Part shown: piece by piece, positions 25,421-33,987 of the stretch
Position numbering within the stretch: position 1 is the first letter of the stretch
How the letters are laid out: each line of letters begins with the position of its first letter
DNA from: Pseudomonadota bacterium
Lineage (GTDB): Bacteria; Chloroflexota; UBA6077; JAJPHF01
Assembly (NCBI GenBank): GCA_021325365.1
Contig: JAJPHF010000077.1
Coordinates: 62,001-126,000, forward strand
DNA: 64,000 bases
Direction of reading: 5' to 3'
Made by a program: the position numbers and the translations under genes
The notes under the pieces: model-generated
Told to the model about the DNA's origin: nothing
What the model saw: the letters and a program-made list of their open reading frames with translations, nothing else
The model's database searches: none

Positions 25421-26398
25421 ATGGCCTCAGAAGCGCGCCCCAGCGCCGCCGTGCTCAGGCGGCCTGCGGCACTCAGCACGGAGCGCTCGGCGGCAGGGCG
25501 GGGGCTCTGGCGGGACGCCTGGCGGCGGCTCTGCCGCAACCGCGCGGCCCTGGCGGGGCTGGGCTTCATCGTGCTGGTGGCGCTGTGCGCCGTCCTGGCC
25601 GACGTGCTGGCGCCCTACCCCTTCTGGCAGCAAGACCTCACCGTCGTGCGGCAGCCGCCATCGCCGCAGCACTGGCTGGGCACCGACGAGCTGGGCCGCG
25701 ACATCCTGAGCCGCCTGCTGTACGGCGCGCGCATCTCCCTCGCCGTGGGCCTCGTCGTGCAGGCGCTGATCCTGCTCGTCGGCGTGCCGGTCGGCGCGCT
25801 CGCGGGCTACTTTGGCGGCTGGCTGGACACGCTGCTGATGCGCGCGGTCGACGTGCTCTACTCGATCCCCGACCTGCTGCTCGTCATCGTCGTCATGACC
25901 ACGGTACGGGCGGCCCTGGCCGCCGGCGGCGGCACGCTCGGCGCCTTCGCGGCGGTGGACGCGGCGTTCGGCGGGCTGCTCGGCGTGTTCGTGGCCCTGG
26001 CGCTGACCTCCTGGCTGACCGTCGCGCGCCTGGTCCGGGGCCAGGTGCTAAGCCTGAAGGAGCGGGAGTTCGTGGACGCCGCCCGAACGCTCGGCGCCGG
26101 CGACCTGCGGATCCTCCGCCAGCACTTGCTGCCGAACACGCTCGCGCCAATCATCGTCGCCGCGACGTTCGGCATCCCGAGCGCCATCCTGCTCGAGGCG
26201 AGCCTGAGCTTCCTGGGGCTGGGCGTGCAGGCGCCGATGCCCAGCTGGGGCGCCATGATTCTCGAAGGCTACAAGGCGATGCGGGCGGAGCCGCACATGC
26301 TCGTCGCGCCCGCGGCGGCGCTGTCGCTCACCGTGCTCAGCTACAACTTCTTCGGCGACGGCCTACGCGACGCGCTCGACCCCTGGATGCAGAGGTAG
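25421..26398 (+). CDS. Peptide-type ABC transporter permease, DppC-like
   Basis: 325 residues. An N-terminal cytoplasmic segment is followed by six membrane helices. Marks: HWLGTDELGRDILSRLLYGARISL, the EAA loop EFVDAARTLGAGDLRILRQHLLPN, SFLGLGVQAPMPSWG, and FFGDGLRDALDPW at the end. It forms the channel with the DppB-like subunit. No DppD/DppF ATPase follows: the next genes are on the other strand, so ATPases must be encoded elsewhere. The 165-bp gap to the previous gene shows no other gene. Confidence 0.93.
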   Translation: MASEARPSAAVLRRPAALSTERSAAGRGLWRDAWRRLCRNRAALAGLGFIVLVALCAVLADVLAPYPFWQQDLTVVRQPPSPQHWLGTDELGRDILSRLLYGARISLAVGLVVQALILLVGVPVGALAGYFGGWLDTLLMRAVDVLYSIPDLLLVIVVMTTVRAALAAGGGTLGAFAAVDAAFGGLLGVFVALALTSWLTVARLVRGQVLSLKEREFVDAARTLGAGDLRILRQHLLPNTLAPIIVAATFGIPSAILLEASLSFLGLGVQAPMPSWGAMILEGYKAMRAEPHMLVAPAAALSLTVLSYNFFGDGLRDALDPWMQR

Positions 26399-26410
26399 AG
26401 GCGGAAGAGG

Positions 26411-26540
26411 GCAGGTGGGGGGACACCCCCACGCCGCCCGGCAGAATGTGGCGCGGCATACTGCGAGCGCCGCTCCCCTGCACGCCCGGAGGCCGGGGGC
26501 TAGCCGCCTGCAGGGAAGCGCTCCTCCCCTACCCTAACCG
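26411..26540. repeat. GC-rich hairpin-forming intergenic sequence
   Basis: A 7-bp hairpin GTGGGGG/CCCCCAC (26415-26421, 26426-26432) follows the DppC-like gene and may terminate it. A second dyad CCCTGCA/TGCAGGG brackets 26475-26516. Similar G/C-rich hairpins occur at 33862-33972. Confidence 0.4.
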
Positions 26541-26549
26541 CGTCCGAGG

Positions 26550-26747
26550 CTACTGGGCCAACGGTTGGCTGCGGGGGGCGGACGGCTGATCGGTGCCGGC
26601 CGCGCGCTCGCGGGCAACGGCGACGTCGCTCAGATTGAGCGTGGGGCGGCTGGCCGCCAGCTTGAGACGGAACAGCTCGGCGCTGTGGCGGTCCTCGAAG
26701 ATTTCCTCGCGCGCGACCCAGGCGCGCACCCAAACGCGGTAAGGCAC
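26550..26747 (-). CDS. Small basic hypothetical protein
   Basis: 65 residues from GTG 26747 with a strong GGGAGGCGG ribosome binding site. The first 45 residues (PYRVWVRAWVAREEIFEDRH then SAELFRLKLAAS) look like a compact alpha/beta domain with aromatic residues. The tail is Pro/Ser/Gln-rich. No family recognised. Confidence 0.55.
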   Translation of the reverse strand: MPYRVWVRAWVAREEIFEDRHSAELFRLKLAASRPTLNLSDVAVARERAAGTDQPSAPRSQPLAQ

Positions 26748-26888
26748 CTCCGCCTCCCTGCCGCCGCGGCGTCGTTGCCGCGGCGGGTGGACTCCGCCGC
26801 GGCCGCTCGGGACCACGGCATGGCGCGAGGGTAGCACGCGCCGCGGGCCGCCGCGCAGGGCAAACCGTTGCAGTTCTGTTACAGTCGG

Positions 26889-27299
26889 CTAGTAAATCGG
26901 TGGAGCGGGCGGCGCGAATAGCGTCATCATGCCCGCGACCACCAGCATCCCGCCGAGCAGCACCGCCGCGACCAGCAGCGTCAGAACGAGGCCAATAATC
27001 CACGGCGCCTGCTTGCGCGGCGCAGCTGGCGGCGCGGCGGCGCGCCCGGCCGGGCGTGTCGCCGCGGCGGCCGCTGGCCGCGGGGCGGCGGCCGGGCGCG
27101 CCGCCGGCGCCGGCCGCGCGGCCGCGGCGGGCCGCGCGGCCGGCGGCGCGGCGGCGGGAGCTTCCTTCGCGGCTGCCGCCTCGTCCGCGGCGGGCGGCGC
27201 CGCGGACGTCGCGGGCGCGGCCGCCGGGGCAGCAGCCGGCGCGACCCCGGGGGCCGGCGTGGGCTCCCCGGCGGGCGGGGTGGACGGATCCGTGGCCAT
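26889..27299 (-). CDS. Ala/Pro-rich protein with one C-terminal membrane helix
   Basis: 136 residues. ATG 27299 follows GGAGG with good spacing. Residues 1-95 are almost only Ala, Pro, Arg and Glu, so a disordered, extended region. A single membrane helix (about 100-125, IIGLVLTLLVAAVLLGGMLV) is followed by a short Pro-rich end. The predicted topology is a cytoplasmic disordered domain with a C-terminal anchor. No catalytic feature is visible. Low-complexity DNA makes gene calling less secure, but the binding site and anchor argue that it is real. Confidence 0.6.
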   Translation of the reverse strand: MATDPSTPPAGEPTPAPGVAPAAAPAAAPATSAAPPAADEAAAAKEAPAAAPPAARPAAAARPAPAARPAAAPRPAAAAATRPAGRAAAPPAAPRKQAPWIIGLVLTLLVAAVLLGGMLVVAGMMTLFAPPAPPIY

Positions 27300-27337
27300 T
27301 CCCTTAACCTCCAGTCCCAGGCCGTGCCTGTACCGGT

Positions 27338-27343
27338 TACAAT
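27338..27343 (+). promoter_or_regulatory. -10 element TACAAT for the HIT-Nudix gene
   Basis: TACAAT about 50 nt before ATG 27392, in the divergent gap with the Ala/Pro-rich gene. No clear -35. Confidence 0.35.
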
Positions 27344-27391
27344 GCTCTCATATCTTCGCGCGCTCACACAACACCGCGGGTCCAGCAAGCC

Positions 27392-28468
27392 ATGACGAAC
27401 AAGGCGCGTCCCGCGCGACGGCCCGCGTCGCGCGCCCTGCCCCTCGCCCAGGTGCCCGAGGGCTGCCCCTTCTGCCACGAGGCGACCGTGGCGCCCGGCG
27501 TGCTCATGGAGACGCCACAGTTTCTCGTGGTCTGCGACCGGGCGCCGCTCGTGCCGGGCCACCTGCTGCTGATCCCGCGCCAGCACATTGCCTGCTATGG
27601 CGCGCTGCCCCGTCCACTGTACAGCGAGTTCCGTGCCCTTAAGGCACGCCTGGCGGCCTTCCTGGCCGAGGCGTACGCCCCGCCGGTGTTCTTCGAGCAC
27701 GGCGTGGTCGCGCAGACCGTTCCCCACGCGCACCTGCACGCGGTGCCGGCACGCTTGGACCTCCCGCTGGCCGCCCTGCTGGCTCAGCGGGAGGCCGCCG
27801 CGGCGCGGGGCTTGGGCGGCCTGCGGCGCTGGTACGACGCGCACGGCTCCTACGTCTACTACGAGGCCGACGAGCGCGGCTATCTGCTCCCACCGGACGG
27901 CACCCCCGCCGGCAACCTGAAGACTGCCTTCGGCCAGGCGCTCGGGCCGACGCGGCCGGCGCCGGACGACGTGCCGGCCATCACGCGCGACGTGCGCCAG
28001 CGCTGGCAGCGCTTCGAGCAGGCCCACGGCCGGCCCACTACGCGCGTGGTGACGTGCTTCCTGGAGCACGCGGGGGCGATCTGCCTCCTCAAGCGCAGCG
28101 AGGCGGTGGGCAGCGGGCGCGGCAAGTGGCACGCCGTCTCTGGCTACCTGCCAGAGGGTAAGGACCCGCTAGGCCACGCCTACGACGAGCTGGCCGAGGA
28201 GACCGGGCTGACGCCGGGCCACGTCGAGCTGCGGCGCCACGCGGGGCCGGTGCTGTTCGCCGACCGCGCGGGGGGCCGGCCGTGGGAGGTCGACGCGTTC
28301 CTGTTCCGCGCCGGCACCCCCGCGCTCAGCCTGAACTGGGAGCACGTCGAGTACGTCTGGGTGCCCCCCGAGCGGCTGGCGGACTACGACTGCTTCCCCT
28401 GGCTGCGCGCCCTCTACGAGGCGGTCGCGGACGGCGTGGGGGCGGCCAGCGCGAACAGCCGGCCGTAG
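27392..28468 (+). CDS. HIT-Nudix two-domain fusion with degenerate Nudix box
   Basis: 358 residues. Residues 22-130 are a HIT domain: CPFC (Cys25, Cys28), PGHLLLIPRQH and the histidine triad HAHLH (His112, His114, His116). HIT enzymes are nucleotide hydrolases or transferases. Residues 215-345 are Nudix-like: the box begins at Gly251 (GYLPEG) and ends YDELAEETGL. Against Gx5Ex7REUxEExGU, the first Glu is Lys257 and the Arg is Asp265, while Glu266, Glu269, Glu270 and Gly272 remain. The metal-binding EExG core is kept, but the activity is uncertain. The two domains could act in sequence on a nucleotide. The 3' end overlaps the convergent decarboxylase-like gene by 55 bp. Confidence 0.8.
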   Translation: MTNKARPARRPASRALPLAQVPEGCPFCHEATVAPGVLMETPQFLVVCDRAPLVPGHLLLIPRQHIACYGALPRPLYSEFRALKARLAAFLAEAYAPPVFFEHGVVAQTVPHAHLHAVPARLDLPLAALLAQREAAAARGLGGLRRWYDAHGSYVYYEADERGYLLPPDGTPAGNLKTAFGQALGPTRPAPDDVPAITRDVRQRWQRFEQAHGRPTTRVVTCFLEHAGAICLLKRSEAVGSGRGKWHAVSGYLPEGKDPLGHAYDELAEETGLTPGHVELRRHAGPVLFADRAGGRPWEVDAFLFRAGTPALSLNWEHVEYVWVPPERLADYDCFPWLRALYEAVADGVGAASANSRP

Positions 28469-29157
28469 CCGGGTGCCCGTCCGTCGTGGCCCACCAGGCG
28501 CACCGCCGACCAGAACGCCGCGGGCGTGCTGGAGACGACCGGCACGCCCACGGCCGCCTCCAGCGGCACGGTCACGCCGAGCGTGCGCAGGCCGCCGCAC
28601 GAGATCAGGATGCCATCGGCGCCCGGGCTGGCGGCGAGCACGCGCTGGCCGAGGGCGACCAGGTCGGCCTCGGAGACGTTCCGCGCCTCGCCGACCACGT
28701 CGATGCCCAGCCCCTGCACCGCGCCGACCTCGAAGCCCGAGTCGGTCAGGAACTGCCGCAGGCGCTTGTTCACCTCCTCGATGTAGGCCGTCCCGACCGC
28801 CACGCGCCGCACGCCGAGCGCCCGCAAGGCCTCGACCACGCCGGTGCTCATCGTCGTGGCAGGCAGCCCGGTGGCCGCCCGCATCGTGTCCTTCAGCTGC
28901 TCGTTGAAGGCATAGCCCTTGTAGAAGCTCAGCGAGGTGCCCATCAGCGCGACCGCCGCGGCACCCCGCGCGGCCAGGTCGCGGGCCAGGTCGCCGACGC
29001 GGTCGATGACGCGGTCGTAGCCCTCGGGCGTGAGCCGCTGGAGCCCTAGCCCGGCCGCCACAAAGCGCACGCCGGTCGGATACAGCTTCGGCCCGTCCGC
29101 CGGCACCTCGCCGGCGGCCGTCGGCACGATCAGTCCGATGAGGGGTGAGTCGCTCAT
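28414..29157 (-). CDS. Arylmalonate decarboxylase-like enzyme (Asp/Glu racemase superfamily)
   Basis: 247 residues, the length of known arylmalonate decarboxylases. It follows the AMDase pattern throughout: GLIVPTAAGEVPADG at the start, LTPEGYD, the oxyanion-hole loop LMGTSLSFYKG (Gly73, Thr74, Ser75), Tyr125 in TAYIEEVN, the single Cys187 in ILISCGGL, VPVVSSTPAAFW and PGYGRLF. As recalled for the Bordetella enzyme, Gly74 and Cys188 set decarboxylase rather than racemase chemistry; both are matched here with an offset of one. Likely reaction: cofactor-free decarboxylation of an aryl- or alkenyl-malonate. The gene lies downstream of the isochorismatase-fold and SBP genes on the same strand, across a repeat array. 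Confidence 0.83.
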   Translation of the reverse strand: MSDSPLIGLIVPTAAGEVPADGPKLYPTGVRFVAAGLGLQRLTPEGYDRVIDRVGDLARDLAARGAAAVALMGTSLSFYKGYAFNEQLKDTMRAATGLPATTMSTGVVEALRALGVRRVAVGTAYIEEVNKRLRQFLTDSGFEVGAVQGLGIDVVGEARNVSEADLVALGQRVLAASPGADGILISCGGLRTLGVTVPLEAAVGVPVVSSTPAAFWSAVRLVGHDGRAPGYGRLFALAAPTPSATAS

Positions 29158-29162
29158 GTCGC

Positions 29163-29302
29163 CTCCGGGCTGTCAGCCATCAGCTATCAGCTATCAGCTA
29201 GGAGGATACCCCGGCTGACGGCTGACGGCTGATAGCTGACCGCTGATAGCTGACCGCTGATAGCTGACCGCTGATAGCTGATAGCTGACGGCTGACAGCT
29301 AG
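29163..29302. repeat. Dispersed GCTGAT/GCTGAC repeat array (copy 3, longest)
   Basis: At least ten near-copies of AGCTGATAGCTGACCGCTG and its complement, in both orientations, fill the gap between the decarboxylase-like and SBP genes. The left block (29169-29200) is the complement of the right block (29214-29302), so the whole can fold into one long hairpin. Confidence 0.8.
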
Positions 29303-30372
29303 AATTTGCCCTTCTCGTTGACGTAGTGGTTGACGTAGTCGAGCGTGGCCCACTCCTCCCAGGGCATGGGGCGCTCGATCGTCTGCATCTCGAACTCTTC
29401 CTGCGCCGTGGCGTTCATGTTGTCGGCGGTCAGGCCGCCGTCCACGCCCCAGCCCTTGTTGCGTGCCATCGCGTCGTACGCCGCGCCCAGCATGGCCAGG
29501 TCGGCTTCGCCGCCCTCCTCCTGCTTCGCGAACTGCAGCGCCGCATCGCGGTTCTGCATCGCCCAGCGCGCCGCGTCCACCACCACGTCGGTGAGATGCT
29601 GGATCAGGGCCGGGTGCTCGCGGATGAAGCTATCCTTCGCCATGAGGCCGTTCGCGATGTACTCCGGCATCACTTTGGCGGCCTCGTAGATGATGTTGTA
29701 GCCGTCCTTCTGGGCGAGCAGCGCCTCTTCAATGTGCATCACGCCGCCCACGATGGCGCCGCTGTACAGCGCCGCCCGCCGCGCCGCCGTGCCGCCGACC
29801 GCGATCCACTCGACGGCGTCGGGGTCCAGCCCGTTGCGCTGGAGCACCACGCGCGGCACGAAGTGGGAGATCGAGCCCAGGCGGGCCACGCCGACCCGGC
29901 GCCCGATCAGCCCTTGCAGCGAGGTCACGTCCGGCGCGGTGACGATCACGTAGTCGGTGACGGGGTTGATGCTGCAGAAGACGCGCAGGCGGTCGCCGCC
30001 CGCCTGGTTCGCCTGGATCGCCGCGGAGACGGCGCCTTCGCCGATGTCGATCTCGCCGGCGACGAGCGTCTTGGACGTGATGACCGCCGAGTCCATGATC
30101 GTCGTCTCGATCTCGTAGCCCTGGTCGCGCAGCCGCGCCAGAGCGATGGGATAGGGCAGCTTGGTGATGTCGAAGGCGCCCGAGAAGCCCATCTTCAGCT
30201 TCATCGGGCCGGGCAGCGCCGTGGCCTGAGCGGCGGCCGCCCCCGCGGCCGGCGCGCTGGCCCCGGCGGGGGCTGCCGACGGCTCGGCGCCGCGACACGC
30301 GCCCACCGCGAGGCCCCCGGCCGTCAGCGCGGCCAGCCGCACGAAGCTCCGGCGCGACAGCGGTCGGCTCAT
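29299..30372 (-). CDS. Tat-lipoprotein NMT1-type substrate-binding protein
   Basis: 357 residues from ATG 30372, which overlaps the stop of the upstream isochorismatase-fold gene by 4 bp (ATGA). Tat lipoprotein signal: LSRRSFVRLAALTAGGLAVGAC (split here by position: Arg7-Arg8 motif, lipobox VGAC near residue 26). Binding lobes include KMGFSGAFDITKLPYPIALA, VAGEIDIGEGAVSAAIQA and GRRVGVARLGSISHFV. It should capture a small ligand outside the membrane. No permease gene is beside it; its tight coupling to an enzyme gene suggests a shared substrate (inference). The 3' end abuts a repeat array. Confidence 0.85.
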   Translation of the reverse strand: MSRPLSRRSFVRLAALTAGGLAVGACRGAEPSAAPAGASAPAAGAAAAQATALPGPMKLKMGFSGAFDITKLPYPIALARLRDQGYEIETTIMDSAVITSKTLVAGEIDIGEGAVSAAIQANQAGGDRLRVFCSINPVTDYVIVTAPDVTSLQGLIGRRVGVARLGSISHFVPRVVLQRNGLDPDAVEWIAVGGTAARRAALYSGAIVGGVMHIEEALLAQKDGYNIIYEAAKVMPEYIANGLMAKDSFIREHPALIQHLTDVVVDAARWAMQNRDAALQFAKQEEGGEADLAMLGAAYDAMARNKGWGVDGGLTADNMNATAQEEFEMQTIERPMPWEEWATLDYVNHYVNEKGKF

Positions 30373-31052
30373 GCGGCGCCTCCGGTCCCCGCTCCCGCGG
30401 CCCGCGTCTGGTCGGCGCCCGCCGCGATCAGCGCCACGGCATCCGCCGCGTTCAGCACGCGCGCCATGCGCGGGAAAATACGGTCCATGAAGAAGTCCTG
30501 CGCGCCCGGCCGCTCGGTGTGGCAGCAGTCGCGGAGGATGATCAGGTTGTAGCCCAGGTCGCGGGCGGCGTAGGCCGTGCTGGCGATGCCCACGTCCGTG
30601 GAGCCGCCGCACAGCAGCAGCGTGTTGATACCGCGCGCCCGCAGCAGGTGGTCGAGGTGGGTGCCGGCGAACGAGCTCCAGCGGTGCTTCAGGATGACGC
30701 CGTCCTCGGGGCGCGGCGCCAGCTCGTCCACGACTTGCGCGCCGGCCGTGCCGCTCGTCACCATCGCGCGGTGGGGCATGACCTGCGGCCCGTCGGGCCA
30801 CGGCTCGAGGTTCATGTTGGCGTCGGTGATGAGCGGGATCCAGTCGCGGCCGTCGGCGCGGTGGTCGCCGTTCGTGTAGAAGACCGACATGCCGTGCGCG
30901 CGCGCGGCGGCCAGCACTCGGGCGGTGTGCTCCACCACGCCCGTCGCGGCGATCTCGCGCGCCAGCGCCGGGTCGCTCGGCTTCAGGTAGTGGTTCAGCA
31001 TGTCGAAGAGGATCAGCGCGCTGCGGCTGGGGTCGATGGGCAGCTGCGGCAT
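30369..31052 (-). CDS. Isochorismatase-fold protein lacking the nucleophilic Cys
   Basis: 227 residues from ATG 31052 (ribosome binding site GGAGG). Cysteine-hydrolase-like fold: Asp17 in LILFDML, Lys122 in ILKHRW, and the loop LLLCGGSTDVGIASTAYAA. Gly155 occupies the place where amidase members have the catalytic Cys (T-x-x-C). True isochorismatases also lack that Cys, so a non-covalent hydrolysis is possible, but other isochorismatase-specific traits cannot be judged here. First gene of an operon with the SBP at 29299-30372. A TATACT -10 lies 34 nt upstream. Confidence 0.8.
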   Translation of the reverse strand: MPQLPIDPSRSALILFDMLNHYLKPSDPALAREIAATGVVEHTARVLAAARAHGMSVFYTNGDHRADGRDWIPLITDANMNLEPWPDGPQVMPHRAMVTSGTAGAQVVDELAPRPEDGVILKHRWSSFAGTHLDHLLRARGINTLLLCGGSTDVGIASTAYAARDLGYNLIILRDCCHTERPGAQDFFMDRIFPRMARVLNAADAVALIAAGADQTRAAGAGTGGAA

Positions 31053-31085
31053 GGCGCCTCCTGGCTGGGGGTGACAGATGGAGCC

Positions 31086-31091
31086 AGTATA
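31086..31091 (-). promoter_or_regulatory. -10 element TATACT for the isochorismatase-fold/SBP operon
   Basis: Minus-strand TATACT 34 nt before ATG 31052, leaving room for the GGAGG binding site. The -35 is weak. Confidence 0.45.
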
Positions 31092-31135
31092 CGGCGCGCG
31101 GGGAGCGCGGGCCAGTCGAGCGGCGCGGGCGGCGC

Positions 31136-31315
31136 CTAGGGGTGCCCGCCCGAGGGGATGCGGGGCGCGGCAGCAGAGCCCTCCACCGGCTGGTCGGCCG
31201 CCCCCGACGCGCGGTCCGCGACGGGCCACTCGTCGTCTTCAAAGAGGTGCGCCCAGCAGGGCGGGTCGCCGCCCTCCCACTCGACGGACGGCTCGCGGGC
31301 TGGTTCGTTCGTCAT
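31136..31315 (-). CDS. 59-residue acidic protein with GGDPPCW motif
   Basis: ATG 31315 with a GGGAGG binding site and a TACAAT -10 at 31404-31399. The centre reads EWEGGDPPCWAHLFEDDEWP. A short W-x-GGD-PPCW pattern is seen in small proteins of high-GC bacteria; I do not know the function. One Cys only, so no zinc ribbon by itself. It may bind a partner. Confidence 0.6.
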   Translation of the reverse strand: MTNEPAREPSVEWEGGDPPCWAHLFEDDEWPVADRASGAADQPVEGSAAAPRIPSGGHP

Positions 31316-31591
31316 CGCGGTCCTCCCTGCAGCCGTCGCGCGTGCCATCGCGGCGGCCGGTCCGGCGCCGTGGCCGTCTGGCGCGATCCCGTCGAGGGAT
31401 TGTAGCAGCCGAAGCCGACGCCGTGGCGCTGGCCGTTGCCGCGGCCCGGGCGGGGCGATGGGCAAGCGAAGGTGCCGGCGCGGTAAAGTAGGACGGTTCC
31501 TCCTCGCCGCGGCACACTGCTGCGGGCCGCGCGGTCCAGGGCGGCGCGACGGCGCGGCGGCAGCTATCGACACCCGGAAGGAGCGCTACGC

Positions 31592-32713
31592 ATGGGACGA
31601 GTACGAGCGTTCGTCGGAACCGGTGTCTTAGCGGCAGCCATGCTCGCCTGCGCCTCGCCGGCCGCCAATTCGCCGGGGGCGCCGGCCCCCACCGCGGCGC
31701 CCGCGGGCGGCTCCAGCCCCGCTCAGGCCACGCCAGCGAGCGGGGCGCGCGGCGCTCTGACCACCCTGGTCGTCGGCCACTTCCCGGCGACGCACACCGC
31801 GGGCGTGTACATCGCGCAGGAGCGCGGCTACTTCGCGGAGCAGGGGCTGGACGCCGATCTCACGCCGTTCCAGTCGCTGCCCGACGCCGCGGTGCTGCTG
31901 AACTCGGGCCAGATGGACGTCTACGTGGGCGGCACCGGCGCGAACCTGTACAACGCGGTGGCGCGGGGCATCAATCTCAAGGCGGTGGCCGACAAGGCGC
32001 ACTCCGAGGCCGGGGTCAAGTACAAGGCGTTCACGGCGCGCAAAGACCTCTGGGACAGCGGCGAGCTGCGCACGATCGCCGGCCTGCGGGGCCGCACGGT
32101 GACCGGCCTGCCCAGCGGCGGCGGCGTCGAGTATCAGATGGAGAAGGTGCTTCAGACCGCGAACCTCACTATGGACGACGTGGACTACAAGGGCCTGGGT
32201 GTGCCCGAGGAGCTAACGGCGCTGGCGAACAAGGGCGTGGACGGCGCGTTCCTCTTCCAGCCGGCGCTCTGTACGGCTGAGCGGCGCGGCCTGGCCGTCG
32301 TCATCCCGCCGATGCTGGACGACGTGGCGCCCGGCTTGCAGGGCGGCGTCATCACCTACGGCGAGGCGTTCATGCGCGACAAGCCCGAGGCCGCACGCGG
32401 CTTCATGGTCGCCTACGTGCGCGCCCTGCGCGACTACAACGACGCCCAGCGCTTCGGCACGAACAAGGACCAGATCGTGGATATCATGATGAAGTACGTG
32501 CCGGGGCCGGACCGCAGCGTGTTCGAGGACTGCGAGTGGGGCCGGCTGAACCCCGACGGCCGCGTCGACCGGCGCTGGATCGAGGACGAGATGCTCTGGG
32601 ACGTCAAGACCGGCCTGCTGGACCGCGTGGTGCCGGTGGACCAGCTCGTGGACGACTCGTACGTGGACCACGCGGTCCAGGTGCTCGGGCCGTACCAGCC
32701 GGCGGGGCAGTAG
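31592..32713 (+). CDS. NMT1-type substrate-binding lipoprotein
   Basis: 373 residues. The signal has lipobox LAC (Cys at about 20 in MLACASP), then a Pro/Ala linker to about residue 52. The binding domain opens TTLVVGHFPATHTAGVYIAQ, then GYFAEQGLDADLTPFQ, NSGQMDVYVGG and GRTVTGLPSGGGVEYQ. This is the periplasmic binding type II fold of the NMT1/TauA group. The ribosome binding site is GGAAGGAG. It lies 3 bp upstream of cofG, so the two are probably on one transcript, although no functional link between this ligand and F420 is known. Confidence 0.86.
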   Translation: MGRVRAFVGTGVLAAAMLACASPAANSPGAPAPTAAPAGGSSPAQATPASGARGALTTLVVGHFPATHTAGVYIAQERGYFAEQGLDADLTPFQSLPDAAVLLNSGQMDVYVGGTGANLYNAVARGINLKAVADKAHSEAGVKYKAFTARKDLWDSGELRTIAGLRGRTVTGLPSGGGVEYQMEKVLQTANLTMDDVDYKGLGVPEELTALANKGVDGAFLFQPALCTAERRGLAVVIPPMLDDVAPGLQGGVITYGEAFMRDKPEAARGFMVAYVRALRDYNDAQRFGTNKDQIVDIMMKYVPGPDRSVFEDCEWGRLNPDGRVDRRWIEDEMLWDVKTGLLDRVVPVDQLVDDSYVDHAVQVLGPYQPAGQ

Positions 32714-32716
32714 CTC

Positions 32717-33987
32717 GTGCCGAGCGCCGCGACGCGCCGCCTGCCCGACCGGCCGCCCACGCGCGACGAGGCCGTCGCCCTGCTGGACGCGACGGGCGGC
32801 GAGCTAGACGCGCTGCTCGCCGCCGCCGCGGAGCTGCGCGACGCCGGCAAGGACCGCGTCGTGACCTACTCGCGCAAGGTGTTCATCCCGCTCACGAACC
32901 TCTGCCGCGATAGCTGCGGTTACTGCACCTTCGTGCGCCGGCCCGGCGACCCGCGCGCCCGCACGCTGACCCCCGACGACGTGCTGGCGATCGCCCGTGC
33001 GGGCGCCGCCGCCGGCTGCCACGAGGCGCTATTCAGCCTCGGCGACAAGCCCGAGCGCCGCCACCCGGAGCACGGCGCCTGGCTCGCAGCACGGGGCTAT
33101 GCCACGACGATCGACTACCTGGCCGCCATGTGCCGGCTCGTGCTGGACGAGACGGGCCTGCTGCCGCACGCCAACCCTGGCGCGCTGAGCGCCGCGGACC
33201 TCGCGCTGTTGCGTCCGACAAACGTCAGCATGGGCATGATGCTGGAGAGCACCAGCGAGCGGCTGCTGGCGCGCGGCCAGGCGCACTGGGCGAGCCCCGA
33301 CAAGGTGCCGGCGGTGCGGCTAGCCACGCTGCGCGCGGCGGGCGAGCAGCGCGTCGCCTTCACGACCGGCATCCTGATCGGCATCGGCGAGACGCTGGCC
33401 GAGCGCGTGGACGCGCTGCTCGCCATTCGCGACGTTCACGCCGAATACGGGCACATTCAGGAGATCATCGTCCAGAACTTCCGCGCCAAGCCCGACATCG
33501 CCCTGCACGACTGGCCGGAGCCGGACGAGGTGGACATGGCGCGGACGATCGCCGTGGCCCGCCTCCTGCTGGGGCCGGCGATGAACATCCAGGCGCCGCC
33601 CAACCTGACGCCCGGCAAGTACCCGCTCTACCTGGCGGCCGGGGCGAACGACTGGGGCGGCGTCTCGCCCGTGACCATCGACCACATCAATCCGGAGGCG
33701 CCCTGGCCCGAGATCGTGGCGCTGGAGCAGGCGACGGCGGCCGCGGGCTACATGCTCCGCGAGCGCCTGGCGCTCTATCCCGAGTACGCGCGCGACCGCC
33801 CCGAGTTCATTCCCGAGAGCCTGCGCGCGCGCGTGGCAAATCTGACCGACGACGATGGCCTGGTGCCCCGTCGGGGCGGGGCGCCGGGGGTATCCCCCGA
33901 CTCCCCCTTCGTCTCGGGGGTGCAGGGCACCATCCCCGGCAGGGGTGTGGGAGTGTCCCCCCATCATCCCTCATCACTGGAGGACCA

